64,000 nucleotides of DNA from Azospirillum baldaniorum (GTDB lineage: Bacteria; Pseudomonadota; Alphaproteobacteria; Azospirillales; Azospirillaceae), in assembly GCF_003119195.2 (NCBI RefSeq), contig NZ_CP022254.1, forward strand, positions 789,501 through 853,500, given 5' to 3'. A program made the translations under genes and the position numbers. Of this stretch, positions 1-9,022 are shown piece after piece; within the stretch, counting starts at the first letter, position 1, and each line of letters starts with the position of its first letter. The notes under the pieces are model-generated. The model was given only the letters and a program-made list of their open reading frames with translations, was not told where the DNA came from and did not search any database.

Positions 1-2
1 CC

Positions 3-2090
3 CCCGCCGAGGCCCGCGCCCGCATCGCGGAATGCTGGGGCGACGAGGAGGCCGACCCGCGTTCCGCCCAATTGGAAAGCGGCGCGGCCTTCCGCTTCAC
101 GGTGCTGACCTGCGGCAACGTCGCCGTCGCCGTGCAGCCGAGCCGTGGCCACGGCCCGCTGACCACCACCCAGCACCACGACCCGGAGACGCCGCCCAGC
201 CACGGCTACTACGCCTTCCACCTCTGGCTCCGCCATGTCCTGGGCGTCCACGCGCTGGTGCAGGTGGGCGCGCACGGGACGCTGGAATGGCTGCCGGGCA
301 AGGCCGTCGCCCTGTCCGCCGACTGCTGGCCGGAGATCGTCGCCGGCCCCCTGCCCTGCCTTTACCCCTTCATCGTCAACAACCCCGGAGAGGGGGTGCA
401 GGCGCGCCGCCGGTTGGGCGCGGTCCTGATCGGCCACCTGACCCCACCGCCGGTCGAGGCCGGGCTGCACGGCGACCTCGCAGACCTTGAAACGGCCATC
501 GACGAATATTCGATGGCGACCGGGCTGGACCCGCGGCGGCTGGGCACGCTGCGGCAGACCATCCTGGATCTCGCCTGGAGGTCCGGCGTCGCCGCCGACT
601 GCAACCTGCGGCCCGACGACGACCCCGACGCCATCCTCAGCCGCCTCGACGCCCATCTCTGCGACATCAAGGAGATGCAGATCCGCGACGGGCTGCACGT
701 CTTCGGCACCACGCCGGAACCGGAGCGCCGCGCCCGCCTGCTCGCCGCCGTCGCCCGCTTCGCCACGGCGGAGGAGGTCGCCCCGGCGCTGGACGCTTGC
801 GGCGAGGCCGAGATAGCCGCCCTGCTGGCCGGGCTGGACGGGCGCTTCGTGAAGCCCGGCCCCGGCGGCTCCCCGGCGCGGGGGCGGGCCGACACGCTGC
901 CCACCGGGCGGAACCTCTACGCGCTCGACCCGCGCGGCGTGCCGACGCCGACCGCCTGGACGCTGGGCTGGCAGGCGGCGGACGCGCTGATCACCCGCTA
1001 CCTTCAGGACCACGGCGACTGGCCGAAGCGGCTGGTTGTGGATTGCTGGGGCACCCCGGCCATGCGCACCGGCGGCGACGAACTGGCCCAGGCCATGGCG
1101 CTGCTCGGCGTGCGCCCGCTGTGGGAGAACGGCTCCGGCCGGGTCACCGGTTTCGAGGTGATGCCGGCCTCCGTCCTCGGCCGGCCGCGGGTGGACGTGA
1201 CGCTGCGCATCTCCGGCCTGTTCCGCGACGTCTTTCCGCAGCAGATCGCTCTGTTCGATCAGGCCGTCCGCGCCGTGATGGCGGAGGACGAACCGGAGGA
1301 CGTGAACCCTGTCGCCGCCGCGCTCCGCACCGACCGCGCCGAACTGGAAGCCGGCGGCGCCCCGGCGGCGGAGGCCGAGCGCTGGGCCAGCGCGCGGGTC
1401 TTCGGCGCGGCCCCCGGCGCCTATGGCACGGCGCTGCCCGGCATGATCGCGCGCGGCGACTGGAGCGCGCGGGCCGATTTCGGCGCCGCCTATCTGGAGG
1501 GAAGCTGCCACGCCTACGGCAAGGGGCTGGAGGGCGTTCGGCTGCCCAGCCTGTTCCGCCGCCGCATCGGCGGGGCCGACGCGCTGGTCCACCACCAGGA
1601 CCAGCGGGAGCATGACGTCCTCTCCACCGACGGCTTCATGCAGTATGAGGGCGGCTTCTCCGCCGCCGCCGCCTTGGTCGACAACGACCCGGCGCTCTAC
1701 CATCTCGACAGCTCCGAGCCGGAGAGCCTGACCGTCCGTACGCTGGGGGAGGAGATCGCCCGCGTGCTGCGCGGCCGGGCGGCCAACCCGCGCTGGATCG
1801 ACGGCATGATGCGCCACGGCTACCGCGGCGCCGGGGAGCTGGCGGCGAGCGTGGACACGCTGTTCGCCTTCGCCGCAACCACCACGGCGGTGCGGCCCCA
1901 TCATTTCGACCAGTTGTACGACGCCTATGTGGACGACCAGCGGGTGTGGGACTTCCTGGCGCAGTCCAATCCGGCCGCCGCCCGTCATATCCTGGACCGG
2001 TTGACCGAAGCCCTGGAGCGCGGTCTCTGGCACCCACGCCGCAATTCGACGGGCGACGATCTGCGCCGCCGCAAGGAGATGTCCGCATGA
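3..2090 (+). CDS. cobN: Cobaltochelatase subunit CobN (3' part, cut by window start)
   Basis: This is the large subunit of the ATP-dependent aerobic cobaltochelatase, which inserts cobalt into hydrogenobyrinic acid a,c-diamide together with CobS and CobT. The frame is open from the first bases, so the start lies outside the window and about 695 codons are visible; full CobN proteins are about 1100-1300 aa. Seen near the start of the visible part are the family blocks HGTLEWLPGK and YPFIVNNPGEG; the remainder is typical CobN C-terminal sequence. The stop TGA overlaps the ATG of cobG (ATGA), so the two are translationally coupled. CobS and CobT are not in the window. The identification is firm; whether the missing 5' part is intact cannot be judged. 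Confidence 0.95.
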   Translation, partial: PAEARARIAECWGDEEADPRSAQLESGAAFRFTVLTCGNVAVAVQPSRGHGPLTTTQHHDPETPPSHGYYAFHLWLRHVLGVHALVQVGAHGTLEWLPGKAVALSADCWPEIVAGPLPCLYPFIVNNPGEGVQARRRLGAVLIGHLTPPPVEAGLHGDLADLETAIDEYSMATGLDPRRLGTLRQTILDLAWRSGVAADCNLRPDDDPDAILSRLDAHLCDIKEMQIRDGLHVFGTTPEPERRARLLAAVARFATAEEVAPALDACGEAEIAALLAGLDGRFVKPGPGGSPARGRADTLPTGRNLYALDPRGVPTPTAWTLGWQAADALITRYLQDHGDWPKRLVVDCWGTPAMRTGGDELAQAMALLGVRPLWENGSGRVTGFEVMPASVLGRPRVDVTLRISGLFRDVFPQQIALFDQAVRAVMAEDEPEDVNPVAAALRTDRAELEAGGAPAAEAERWASARVFGAAPGAYGTALPGMIARGDWSARADFGAAYLEGSCHAYGKGLEGVRLPSLFRRRIGGADALVHHQDQREHDVLSTDGFMQYEGGFSAAAALVDNDPALYHLDSSEPESLTVRTLGEEIARVLRGRAANPRWIDGMMRHGYRGAGELAASVDTLFAFAATTTAVRPHHFDQLYDAYVDDQRVWDFLAQSNPAAARHILDRLTEALERGLWHPRRNSTGDDLRRRKEMSA

Positions 2091-3493
2091 GCGCGATCAC
2101 CCAACTCCGCAATCCACCCCGCCGGCGCGGCATGTGCCCCGGCGTTCTCGCCCCTATGGAGGTCGGCGACGGGCTGCTGGTCCGCGTGCGCGTCCCCGCC
2201 GGGGTGCTTCCCGCCGCCTCGGCGAAGCGGATCGCGGAGCTGGGGCGACGTTACGGCAACGGTCTGGTCGACCTCAGTCACCGCGGCAACCTGCAACTGC
2301 GCGGCGTCGCCGCGGCGGACATGGCGGCGCTGATCGCGGAGCTTCGCGCGCTCGGCTACGTCTCGGAGGATGCGGAGAGCGAGGCGGTGCGCAACGTGCT
2401 GACCTCCCCCACCGCCGGGCTGGACGGGACGGCGGTGCTGGACGTGCGCCCCTACGCCCTGGCGCTCGACGCCCGGCTGGCGGCGGACCGGGATCTCCAC
2501 CGGCTGCCGCCGAAGTTCGGCTGGCTGGTCGATGGCGGTGGGCAGGCCAGCCTGTTCGACAGCAGCACCGACGTGCGCTTCGACGCGGTGGCGGTAGCGG
2601 TGGCAGGGGCGGTGGACGGGCCGCTGTTCCGCGTCGGGCTGGGCGGGACGGTCGAGGGGGCGGCGGTGCTGGGCCACTGCCGCCCCGACGATCTGGTCGA
2701 GCTTGCGGCGGCGCTGGCGCGGGCTTTTCTGGAGCTTCGCCATACCCTGGCCGAGCCGCCGCGGCGCATGGCCGGGCTGGTCAAGGCGCTGGGGGTGGAG
2801 GCGCTGCGGGAGCGGGTGGCGGAGCTGCTGTCTTGCCCCCACCCTTCCCATGCTGCGCATGGGCCCCTTCCCTCCCCCGCTGGGCAGGGGAGGGAGCTTT
2901 CTCCCCCACAAACCTCATTCCCTCCCCCGCCCAGCGGGGGAGGGTCAGGGTGGGGGCAAACGCCGCCCACCCGACTCTTCCTCGGCCCCCAACCCTCTTG
3001 GCTGGGCGTCGCCTTCCCCTTCGGCCGCCTCGACTGCGACCGGCTGGAGGCGCTGGCCGCCCTCACCCACGAGATCCGCATCACCCCCTGGCGCGCCCTG
3101 CTGCTGGCCGCCCCGCAGGACGGCGCCGCGAACACAGCAAAAGCCCTTGGCGGCATCCTCGACCACGGCGACATCCGTCTGAAGCTCACCGCCTGCAGCG
3201 GGGTCACCGGCTGCGACGTCGGCACCACCGACACCCACGCGGACGGCCTCGCCATCGCGGAGCGCGCGGGGGGCTTGCTGGAGGCGGTGCGGATGGTGCA
3301 TGTCTCCGGCTGCGCGAAGGGCTGCGCCCATCCCGGCGCGGCGGATGTCACGCTCACCGCGCGGGACGGCGTCTATGACGTCGCACTGAACACCACCCCC
3401 GGCGGCACGCCCTGGCGGTCCGGCCTGACGCCGGAAGCCGCCGTCACCGCCGTGGCCGATTTGTCTGTTGAGGAGTTGTCCTGTGTCCGCTGA
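2087..3493 (+). CDS. cobG: Precorrin-3B synthase CobG with an in-frame palindromic insert
   Basis: CobG is the oxygen-dependent hydroxylase/lactone-forming enzyme that makes precorrin-3B before ring contraction, and it marks the aerobic cobalamin route. It is a nitrite/sulfite reductase-like Fe-S protein. The [4Fe-4S] ligand pattern is visible near the C-terminus as C-x5-C (in ACSGVTGC) and C-x3-C (in GCAKGC). The start is the ATG overlapping the cobN stop, with AAGGAG 8 nt upstream. The protein is 468 aa. Residues about 249-291 are Pro/Gly/Ser-rich and unlike the family; they are encoded by a GC-rich palindromic element (2833-2959) with 13-bp terminal inverted repeats, yet the frame stays open. 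Homology resumes at [11 protein letters not shown]. Activity is probable because the cluster ligands are intact, but the tolerance of the insert is an inference. Confidence 0.93.
   Translation: MSAITQLRNPPRRRGMCPGVLAPMEVGDGLLVRVRVPAGVLPAASAKRIAELGRRYGNGLVDLSHRGNLQLRGVAAADMAALIAELRALGYVSEDAESEAVRNVLTSPTAGLDGTAVLDVRPYALALDARLAADRDLHRLPPKFGWLVDGGGQASLFDSSTDVRFDAVAVAVAGAVDGPLFRVGLGGTVEGAAVLGHCRPDDLVELAAALARAFLELRHTLAEPPRRMAGLVKALGVEALRERVAELLSCPHPSHAAHGPLPSPAGQGRELSPPQTSFPPPPSGGGSGWGQTPPTRLFLGPQPSWLGVAFPFGRLDCDRLEALAALTHEIRITPWRALLLAAPQDGAANTAKALGGILDHGDIRLKLTACSGVTGCDVGTTDTHADGLAIAERAGGLLEAVRMVHVSGCAKGCAHPGAADVTLTARDGVYDVALNTTPGGTPWRSGLTPEAAVTAVADLSVEELSCVR
2833..2959. repeat. GC-rich palindromic element inserted in frame in cobG
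   Basis: The element is bounded by perfect 13-bp inverted repeats (TTGCCCCCACCCT at 2833-2845 and its complement at 2947-2959). Inside are a CCCATG/CATGGG hairpin (about 2848-2864) and two CCCTCCCC-type hairpins (about 2870-2894 and 2920-2944). Similar CCCTCYCC/GGRGAGGG palindromes occur at 5655-5744, 8912-9020, 30256-30285 and 53197-53227 in this window, all between convergent genes. The element is read through by cobG without a stop. Confidence 0.85.
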
Positions 3494-4124
3494 GCCGCTT
3501 TACGACTACATCCGCGATGGAGCGGCCATCTACCGCCAGTCCTTCGCCACCATCCGGGCGGAGGCCGACCTGTCGGCCATCCCCGACGACCTGAAGGCGG
3601 TGGCGGTGCGCGTCATCCACGCCTGCGGCATGGTGGACGCGGCGCGGGACCTGATGTTCTCCCCGGACGTGGGAACGGCGGCGCGGGCGGCTCTGCGCGG
3701 CGGCGCGGCGATCCTCTGCGACAGCGAGATGGTGGCCCATGGCATCACGCGGGCGCGTCTGCCGGCGGACAACCCCGTCGTCTGCACGCTGCGCGACCCC
3801 ACCGTGCCGGAACTCGCCAAACAGGTCGAAAACACCCGATCCGCCGCCGCGCTGGAGCTGTGGGTGCCCCGGCTCGCCGGTTCCGTCGTCGCCATCGGCA
3901 ACGCGCCGACCGCCCTGTTCAAGCTGCTGGAGATGATCCGCGACGGCGCGCCGAAGCCGGCGGCGGTGCTGGGCTTCCCGGTGGGCTTCGTCGGTGCGGC
4001 GGAAAGCAAGGACGCGCTGGCCGAGGCGCCCTTCGGCCTGCCCTTCCTGGCGATCAAGGGCCGGCGCGGCGGCAGCGCCATGGCGGCGGCGGCGGTCAAC
4101 GCCATGGCGAGCGACGTGGAATAA
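3483..4124 (+). CDS. cobH: Precorrin-8X methylmutase CobH
   Basis: CobH moves the C11 methyl group to C12, turning precorrin-8X into hydrogenobyrinic acid, the last step of corrin ring formation. The 213-aa protein has the usual CbiC/CobH length, with the family blocks [21 protein letters not shown] and IGNAPTALF; the histidine of VIHACGM matches the catalytic position. The start is GTG at 3483, with AGGAG 7 nt upstream inside cobG; an in-frame ATG 15 nt further up overlaps that ribosome binding site and is less likely. The gene overlaps cobG by 11 nt and its TAA overlaps the ATG of cobI, so it belongs to the same translationally coupled run. Confidence 0.95.
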   Translation: MSAEPLYDYIRDGAAIYRQSFATIRAEADLSAIPDDLKAVAVRVIHACGMVDAARDLMFSPDVGTAARAALRGGAAILCDSEMVAHGITRARLPADNPVVCTLRDPTVPELAKQVENTRSAAALELWVPRLAGSVVAIGNAPTALFKLLEMIRDGAPKPAAVLGFPVGFVGAAESKDALAEAPFGLPFLAIKGRRGGSAMAAAAVNAMASDVE

Positions 4125-4864
4125 TGAGCAACGACACCTCTCCCACCGGCACCCTCTACGGCGTCAGCGTCGGCCCCGGCGACCCGGATCTGATGACCGT
4201 CCGCGCCATGCGCACCATCGGCGCCTGCCCGGTGGTCGCCTATTTCTGCAAGCGCGGCACCTCCGGACAGGCCCGGCGCATCGCCGACGGCTGCATCACG
4301 GCGGAGCACATCGAGCTGCCGATGGTCTATCCGGTGACGGTCGAGCTGCCGCCCAGCCATCCCGACTACGGCCGCCAGATCGAGGCCTTCTTCGACGAGT
4401 CCGCCGAGCGGCTGGCCGAGCATCTCGCCGCCGGGCGCTCCATCGCCGCGCTGAACGAGGGCGACGCCTTCTTCTACGGCAGCTTCATGCATCTGTTCCT
4501 GCGGCTGGCCTCGCGCTTCCCGACGGAGGTGGTGCCGGGCGTGACGTCGATGATGTGCAGCGCCTCGCTGCTGCCGCGCCCGCTGACCCTGCGCGACGAC
4601 GTGCTGTCGGTCATCCCCGGCACCCTGGGGGAGGAGGCGCTGCTGCGCGCGCTGCGCAACGCCGACGCCGCGGTCATCATGAAGCTGGGCCAGAACCTGC
4701 CGAAGGTCCGCCGCGCCGTGGAGGCCGCCGGGCTGGCCGATCGCGCCTGGTACATCGAGCGGGCGAGCATGGCGGACCAGCGCGTCATGCCCTTCCGCGA
4801 GGCGCCGGAAACGGCCCCCTATTTCTCGCAGATCGTCATCCCCGGCGAAGGGCTGCGGCGATGA
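4124..4864 (+). CDS. cobI: Precorrin-2 C20-methyltransferase CobI
   Basis: CobI uses S-adenosylmethionine to methylate C20 of precorrin-2, giving precorrin-3A, the substrate of CobG. The 246-aa protein begins with the tetrapyrrole methylase glycine-rich loop (VSVGPGDPDLMT) and carries the second family block LNEGDAFFYGSFM and the third, VVPGVTSM. The ATG overlaps the TAA of cobH by one base, and the TGA overlaps the ATG of cobJ (ATGA). These overlaps fix the start. Nothing in the sequence looks damaged. Confidence 0.95.
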   Translation: MSNDTSPTGTLYGVSVGPGDPDLMTVRAMRTIGACPVVAYFCKRGTSGQARRIADGCITAEHIELPMVYPVTVELPPSHPDYGRQIEAFFDESAERLAEHLAAGRSIAALNEGDAFFYGSFMHLFLRLASRFPTEVVPGVTSMMCSASLLPRPLTLRDDVLSVIPGTLGEEALLRALRNADAAVIMKLGQNLPKVRRAVEAAGLADRAWYIERASMADQRVMPFREAPETAPYFSQIVIPGEGLRR

Positions 4865-5640
4865 CCGCCGATCCTCTCGCCGGATGGTTGAAGGTGGTGG
4901 GTCTCGGCCCCGGCACCGAGGACTGGCTGACGCCGGAGGCCCGGCGCGATCTGGCGGAGGCGACGGACCTCGTCGGCTATTTCCCCTATGTGGACCGTGT
5001 GCCGCCGGGGCCGCAGGTGCGCCACGCCTCCGACAACCGGGTCGAGCTGGACCGCGCCCGCCACGCCCTACAACTGGCGGCGGAGGGCCGCCGGGTGGCG
5101 GTGGTGTCGGGCGGCGACCCCGGTGTCTTCGCCATGGCCGCCGCCGTGTTCGAGGCGCTGGACGATCCCGCCGCCCCCGCGGCGTGGCACCGCGTGCCGC
5201 TGTCGGTCGATCCCGGCATTTCCGCGATGCAGGCGGCGGCGGCGCGGGCCGGCGCGCCGCTCGGCCATGATTTCTGCGCCATCTCGCTGTCCGACAATCT
5301 GAAGCCGTGGGAGGTGGTGCTGAGGCGCCTGCGTCTGGCGGCGGAGGCGGATTTCGTCATCGCGCTCTACAACCCGATCAGCCGCGCCCGCCCCTGGCAA
5401 CTCGGCGCCGCCTTCGACGCGCTGCGCGACCTCCGTTCGACGGAGACGCCGGTGATCCTCGCCCAGGCGGTCGGACGCCCCGACGAGGCGCTGACCGTTA
5501 CAACGCTGGGCGCGGTGGACGCGGCGCAGGCCGACATGCGGACCTGCGTTATCATCGGCGCCTCGCACACCCGGCTGGTGCCCCGCGAGGGTGCGCAGCC
5601 GTGGGTCTACACGCCGCGCAGCTATGGGGTGCGGGGGTGA
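4861..5640 (+). CDS. cobJ: Precorrin-3B C17-methyltransferase CobJ
   Basis: CobJ methylates C17 and contracts the macrocycle of precorrin-3B to give precorrin-4; it follows CobG in the aerobic pathway. The 259-aa protein has the methylase loop VVGLGPGTEDWLTPEA at the N-terminus, VVSGGDPGVFAMA, and the CobJ block FVIALYNPISRAR. The start overlaps the cobI stop. It is the last plus-strand gene of the first run (cobN to cobJ) and is followed by a palindromic repeat and the reverse-strand cobK, so a transcript end after it is likely. Confidence 0.95.
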   Translation: MTADPLAGWLKVVGLGPGTEDWLTPEARRDLAEATDLVGYFPYVDRVPPGPQVRHASDNRVELDRARHALQLAAEGRRVAVVSGGDPGVFAMAAAVFEALDDPAAPAAWHRVPLSVDPGISAMQAAAARAGAPLGHDFCAISLSDNLKPWEVVLRRLRLAAEADFVIALYNPISRARPWQLGAAFDALRDLRSTETPVILAQAVGRPDEALTVTTLGAVDAAQADMRTCVIIGASHTRLVPREGAQPWVYTPRSYGVRG

Positions 5641-5654
5641 AGGCGTTGCCGAAA

Positions 5655-5744
5655 CGGGCCCCCACCCTAACCCTCCCCCGCTTCGCAGGGGAGGGAATCA
5701 TCTCCTCCCCCTGCGCAGCGGGGGGAGGTCGGGAGGGGGGCCCG
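5655..5744. repeat. GC-rich palindromic element between cobJ and cobK
   Basis: The element lies between the converging ends of cobJ and cobK. Its ends form a 9-bp inverted repeat (CGGGCCCCC at 5655-5663 and its complement at 5736-5744). It contains two inner CCCTCCCC/GGGGAGGG-type hairpins. It may also work as a bidirectional terminator, although there is no T-run. Confidence 0.75.
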
Positions 5745-5747
5745 ACT

Positions 5748-6482
5748 CTACAGCTCCTCCAACCACCCGAGTGCCGCCCCAGCACCGTGCACTTCGGCCA
5801 CGCCATTGCCCTGTGGGCGTTCGATCATCACCACGGGAATGCCCCGGCGACGCGCCGCCTCCAGCTTCGCTTCCGTGGCGCTCCCGCCGCTGTTCTTGCT
5901 GATGACGACATCCACCCGATGCTCCTCCAGCAGGGCGCATTCCCCCTCCAGGGTGAAGGGGCCGCGGTCGAGGATCAGGTGGTAATCGGGCAGGTTCGGC
6001 GCCGGTTCCGGCGGATCGACGGCACGGATCAGGTAGCGCTTGTCCGGCACCGCCTCGAAGGCCGCGACCTCCTGCCGGCCGATGGTCAGGAAGACGGCCT
6101 CGCCGAGCAGGCGCAGAGCCTCGGCGGCGGCGGCCATGTCCGGCACGCCGATCCAGCGGTCGCCCTCGCCCGGTTCCCACGGCTTGCGGGTCAGCACCAG
6201 CAGCGGCACGCCCACCCGCGCGCAGGCCGCCGCGGCGTTGGTGGAGATCTGGTCGGCGAAGGGATGCGTGGCGTCCACGACCGCACCGACGCCGTTCTCC
6301 ACGATATGCGCCGCCAGCCCATCCACACCGCCGAAGCCGCCGATGCGGGTCGGCAGGGGCGGCAGGACCGGCTGTTTGGTGCGCCCGGCCAGCGACACCG
6401 TCGCGTCGATGCGCGGGTGGTCGCGGAGAAGGCGAGCCAGCGCCGTGGCCTCGGTGGTGCCGCCCAGAATCAGCGCCTTCAT
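5748..6482 (-). CDS. cobK: Precorrin-6A reductase CobK
   Basis: CobK reduces the C18-C19 double bond of precorrin-6A with NADPH to give precorrin-6B, the substrate of CobL. The 244-aa protein starts MKALILGGTTEATALA, the CobK/CbiJ nucleotide-binding start, and carries VDATHPFA and the C-terminal SKNSGG block of the family. It is encoded on the strand opposite to its pathway neighbours. Its start codon lies only 23 bp from that of cobL, so the promoters or leaders of both must lie inside the neighbouring genes. Its 3' end abuts a palindromic repeat. Confidence 0.95.
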   Translation of the reverse strand: MKALILGGTTEATALARLLRDHPRIDATVSLAGRTKQPVLPPLPTRIGGFGGVDGLAAHIVENGVGAVVDATHPFADQISTNAAAACARVGVPLLVLTRKPWEPGEGDRWIGVPDMAAAAEALRLLGEAVFLTIGRQEVAAFEAVPDKRYLIRAVDPPEPAPNLPDYHLILDRGPFTLEGECALLEEHRVDVVISKNSGGSATEAKLEAARRRGIPVVMIERPQGNGVAEVHGAGAALGWLEEL

Positions 6483-6505
6483 GCTTGTCCTCCTTGGGGT
6501 GCGCC

Positions 6506-7732
6506 ATGACTAGCACAGCGCATGAGCGTTGGTTGAGTATCGTCGGCATCGGCGAGGACGGGTGGGACGGTCTGTCGCCCGCCGCCCACGCGCTGGTCGA
6601 AGGCGCGGAGCTGTTGGCCGGCGGCGCCCGCCATCTGGCGCTGGTGCCTGAGTTGAGCGGACAGGAACGGCTGCCCTGGCCCTCCCCCCTGTCGGACGCC
6701 TACCCCGCCCTGCTGGCGCGGCGCGGCCAACGAGTCTGCGTTCTGGCGAGCGGCGATCCGTCCTGGTACGGCATCGGCGCCACCCTGTCGAAACTCGTTC
6801 CGGTTGAGGAACTGTCGATCGTTCCGGCTCCGTCATCCTTCAGCCTCGCCGCCGCCCGCCTGGGCTGGCCCTTGCAGGACTGCGGCGCCCTGACCGTGCA
6901 TGGGCGCCCTCTGGAGCTGGTCATTCCGCGTCTGCAACCGGGGGCGCGACTGCTCATCCTTTCCTGGGACGGAACGACCCCGGCCAAGCTGGCGGCGCTG
7001 CTGACGGCGCGCGGCTTCGGCCCGTCGCGCCTGACGGCTCTGGAATCCATGGGCGGACCGCGCGAGCGCCGCATCGTTGCGACGGCTCAAGAGTGGTCGG
7101 CGGAGCGGGTGGCCGACCTCAACACGCTGGCGGTGGAGTGCGTCGCCGCGCCCGGCGCCCGCGCCCTGCCCCGCACGCCGGGCCTGCCTGATGACTGGTT
7201 CGAGCATGACGGCCAGATCACCAAGCGGGAGATCCGCGCCGTCACCCTGTCCTGGCTGGCGCCGCGCCGCGGCGAGCTGCTGTGGGACATCGGCGCCGGC
7301 TCCGGCTCCATCGGCGTCGAATGGATGCTGAGCGATCCGACGAACCGCGCCATCGCCGTGGAGCACAAGGCCGACCGCGCCGCCCGCATCCCGGCCAACG
7401 CCGCCGCCTTCGGCGTGCCGGGGCTGGAGCTGGTGCGCGGCAAGGCGCCCGACGCGCTGGACGGATTGCCGGCTCCGGACGCCGTGTTCATTGGCGGCGG
7501 GCTGACCAACGACGGCGTGCTGGACGCCTGCTGGTCGGCGCTGAAGCCCGGCGGGCGGATTGTCGCCAACGCCGTGACGCTGGAAAGCGAGGCGCTGCTG
7601 ATCGCCACCCACAAACGGCTGGGCGGGCAACTGTCGCAGATCGCCGTCAGCCGTGCCGCGCCCATCGGCGGCTTCACCGGCTGGCGCCCGCTGATGCCGG
7701 TCACGCTGTGGCTGGCGGAGAAGCCGCTGTGA
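6506..7732 (+). CDS. cobL: Precorrin-6Y C5,15-methyltransferase (decarboxylating) CobL
   Basis: CobL is a bifunctional enzyme that methylates C5 and C15 and decarboxylates the C12 acetate, making precorrin-8X. The 408-aa protein shows both halves: an N-terminal CbiE-like tetrapyrrole methylase (LSIVGIGEDGWDGL, LASGDPSWYGIG) and a C-terminal CbiT-like methyltransferase with the SAM loop WDIGAGSGSIGVEW. The ATG at 6506 is chosen because CobL homologues start close to WLSIVGIGEDG; an in-frame codon 21 nt upstream would place the start almost on top of the cobK start. Its TGA overlaps the GTG start of cobE. Confidence 0.95.
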   Translation: MTSTAHERWLSIVGIGEDGWDGLSPAAHALVEGAELLAGGARHLALVPELSGQERLPWPSPLSDAYPALLARRGQRVCVLASGDPSWYGIGATLSKLVPVEELSIVPAPSSFSLAAARLGWPLQDCGALTVHGRPLELVIPRLQPGARLLILSWDGTTPAKLAALLTARGFGPSRLTALESMGGPRERRIVATAQEWSAERVADLNTLAVECVAAPGARALPRTPGLPDDWFEHDGQITKREIRAVTLSWLAPRRGELLWDIGAGSGSIGVEWMLSDPTNRAIAVEHKADRAARIPANAAAFGVPGLELVRGKAPDALDGLPAPDAVFIGGGLTNDGVLDACWSALKPGGRIVANAVTLESEALLIATHKRLGGQLSQIAVSRAAPIGGFTGWRPLMPVTLWLAEKPL

Positions 7733-8139
7733 CGGTGGATCGAATCATCGCGGCGGGCATCGGCTGCCGGGCGGGTTGCCCCGGCGACGAGATCGCCGGG
7801 CTGCTCCGCGCCGCCTTCGCGGAGGCCGCTCTGGACGAGGCGGCGCGCCGCGCCGTGCAACTGGCGGCACCGATGCGCAAACGCAACGAAGCCGGGGTGG
7901 CCGAGGCGGCGCGTCTGCTCGCCCTGCCGCTCCGGTTCGTTGACGATTCAGCGTTGGCGGCGGTTCAGGACCGGGTGCAGACCCGCTCCGCCCGCGTCGA
8001 GGCCGCCGTGGGCATTGCCTCGGTCGCGGAGGCCGCGGCGCTGGCCGCCGCCGGGCCGGGCTCCACCCTTCTGCTGCCGCGCCGTTCCACTCCGAGCGCC
8101 ACCTGCGCGCTGGCGATTTCTGGGGAAGTTTCCGCATGA
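7729..8139 (+). CDS. cobE: Cobalamin biosynthesis protein CobE (CbiG C-terminal-like)
   Basis: This 136-aa protein matches CobE, the stand-alone version of the C-terminal domain of CbiG, whose exact biochemical role in the aerobic pathway is not settled. The N-terminal block [20 protein letters not shown] is typical, as is the internal region ending [12 protein letters not shown]. The start is GTG overlapping the cobL TGA; a second GTG two codons later is possible. The stop overlaps the ATG of cobM. It sits between CobL and CobM, the usual context of cobE. Confidence 0.88.
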   Translation: MTVDRIIAAGIGCRAGCPGDEIAGLLRAAFAEAALDEAARRAVQLAAPMRKRNEAGVAEAARLLALPLRFVDDSALAAVQDRVQTRSARVEAAVGIASVAEAAALAAAGPGSTLLLPRRSTPSATCALAISGEVSA

Positions 8140-8897
8140 CCGTGCATTTCATCGGCGCCGGACCGGGCGCGCCCGACCTGTTGACCCTGCGCGGGCGCGA
8201 CCTGATCGCGTCCTGCCCGGTCTGCCTCTACGCCGGATCGCTGGTGCCCAAGGAGATCATCGCCCACGCCCCGCCGGGCGCCCGGATCGTCGACACCGCC
8301 CCGCTGACGCTCGACCAGATCGTTGCCGAGTTCACGGCGGCGCACGCGGCCGGGCAGGACGTGGCGCGTCTGCATTCCGGCGACCTGTCGGTCTACAGCG
8401 CGCTCGGCGAGCAGACACGGGCGCTGCGCGAGTTGGGCATCCCCTACGACATCACGCCGGGCGTGCCGGCCTTCGCTGCGGCGTCGGCCGCGCTGGGGCG
8501 GGAGCTGACCCTGCCGGAGGTCAGCCAGACGCTGATTTTGACACGGACGGAGGGCCGGGCCTCGGCCATGCCGGCGAACGAGACTCTGGAGGTGCTGGGG
8601 CGGTCGGGCGCCACGCTGGCCATCCACCTGTCGATCCACGTCATCGACCGGGTGGTGGAGCGGCTGACCCCGCTCTACGGTGCCGATTGCCCGGCGGCCG
8701 TGGTCTACCGCGCGACCTGGCCGGACGAGCGCGTGCTGCGCGGCACGCTGGCCGACATCGCCACCCAGGTGGCGGACTCGCCGATGGAGCGCACCGCCCT
8801 GATCCTGGTCGGCCCGGCGCTGGGGGTGGAGGATTTCCGGTGCAGTGCGCTCTACGACGGGTCGCACGTGCGCCGCTATCGGGGGCTGGGGGAGTGA
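8136..8897 (+). CDS. cobM: Precorrin-4 C11-methyltransferase CobM
   Basis: CobM methylates C11 of precorrin-4, making precorrin-5, the substrate for the C1 methyltransferase. The 253-aa protein begins [18 protein letters not shown], has [11 protein letters not shown] and [16 protein letters not shown], all tetrapyrrole methylase blocks, and is of normal length. The ATG overlaps the end of cobE by 4 nt. The gene converges on cbiD, with a palindromic repeat in the 125-bp gap. Confidence 0.95.
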   Translation: MTVHFIGAGPGAPDLLTLRGRDLIASCPVCLYAGSLVPKEIIAHAPPGARIVDTAPLTLDQIVAEFTAAHAAGQDVARLHSGDLSVYSALGEQTRALRELGIPYDITPGVPAFAAASAALGRELTLPEVSQTLILTRTEGRASAMPANETLEVLGRSGATLAIHLSIHVIDRVVERLTPLYGADCPAAVVYRATWPDERVLRGTLADIATQVADSPMERTALILVGPALGVEDFRCSALYDGSHVRRYRGLGE

Positions 8898-8911
8898 GGG
8901 AGGTTTTCACT

Positions 8912-9020
8912 CCCTCTCCCCTCTGGGGAGAGGGTCGGGGTGAGGGGGATATCGGGGGACCGGTGCGTTCGGCAACGGCCGGCCCCCCTCACCCTAACCC
9001 TCTCCCCAGAGGGGAGAGGG
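8912..9020. repeat. Paired palindromic element between cobM and cbiD
   Basis: Two 23-bp hairpins with 10-bp CCCTCTCCCC/GGGGAGAGGG arms stand at 8912-8934 and 8998-9020. Flanking GGTGAGGGGG-type bases are repeated in inverted order between them. The pair resembles a bacterial interspersed palindromic pair placed between convergent genes and belongs to the same family as the copy in cobG. Confidence 0.8.
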
Positions 9021-9022
9021 GA

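Noticed and set aside
3468..3483. ATG upstream of the chosen cobH start
   Set aside because: It overlaps the ribosome binding site that serves the GTG at 3483, and the added residues are not CobH-like.
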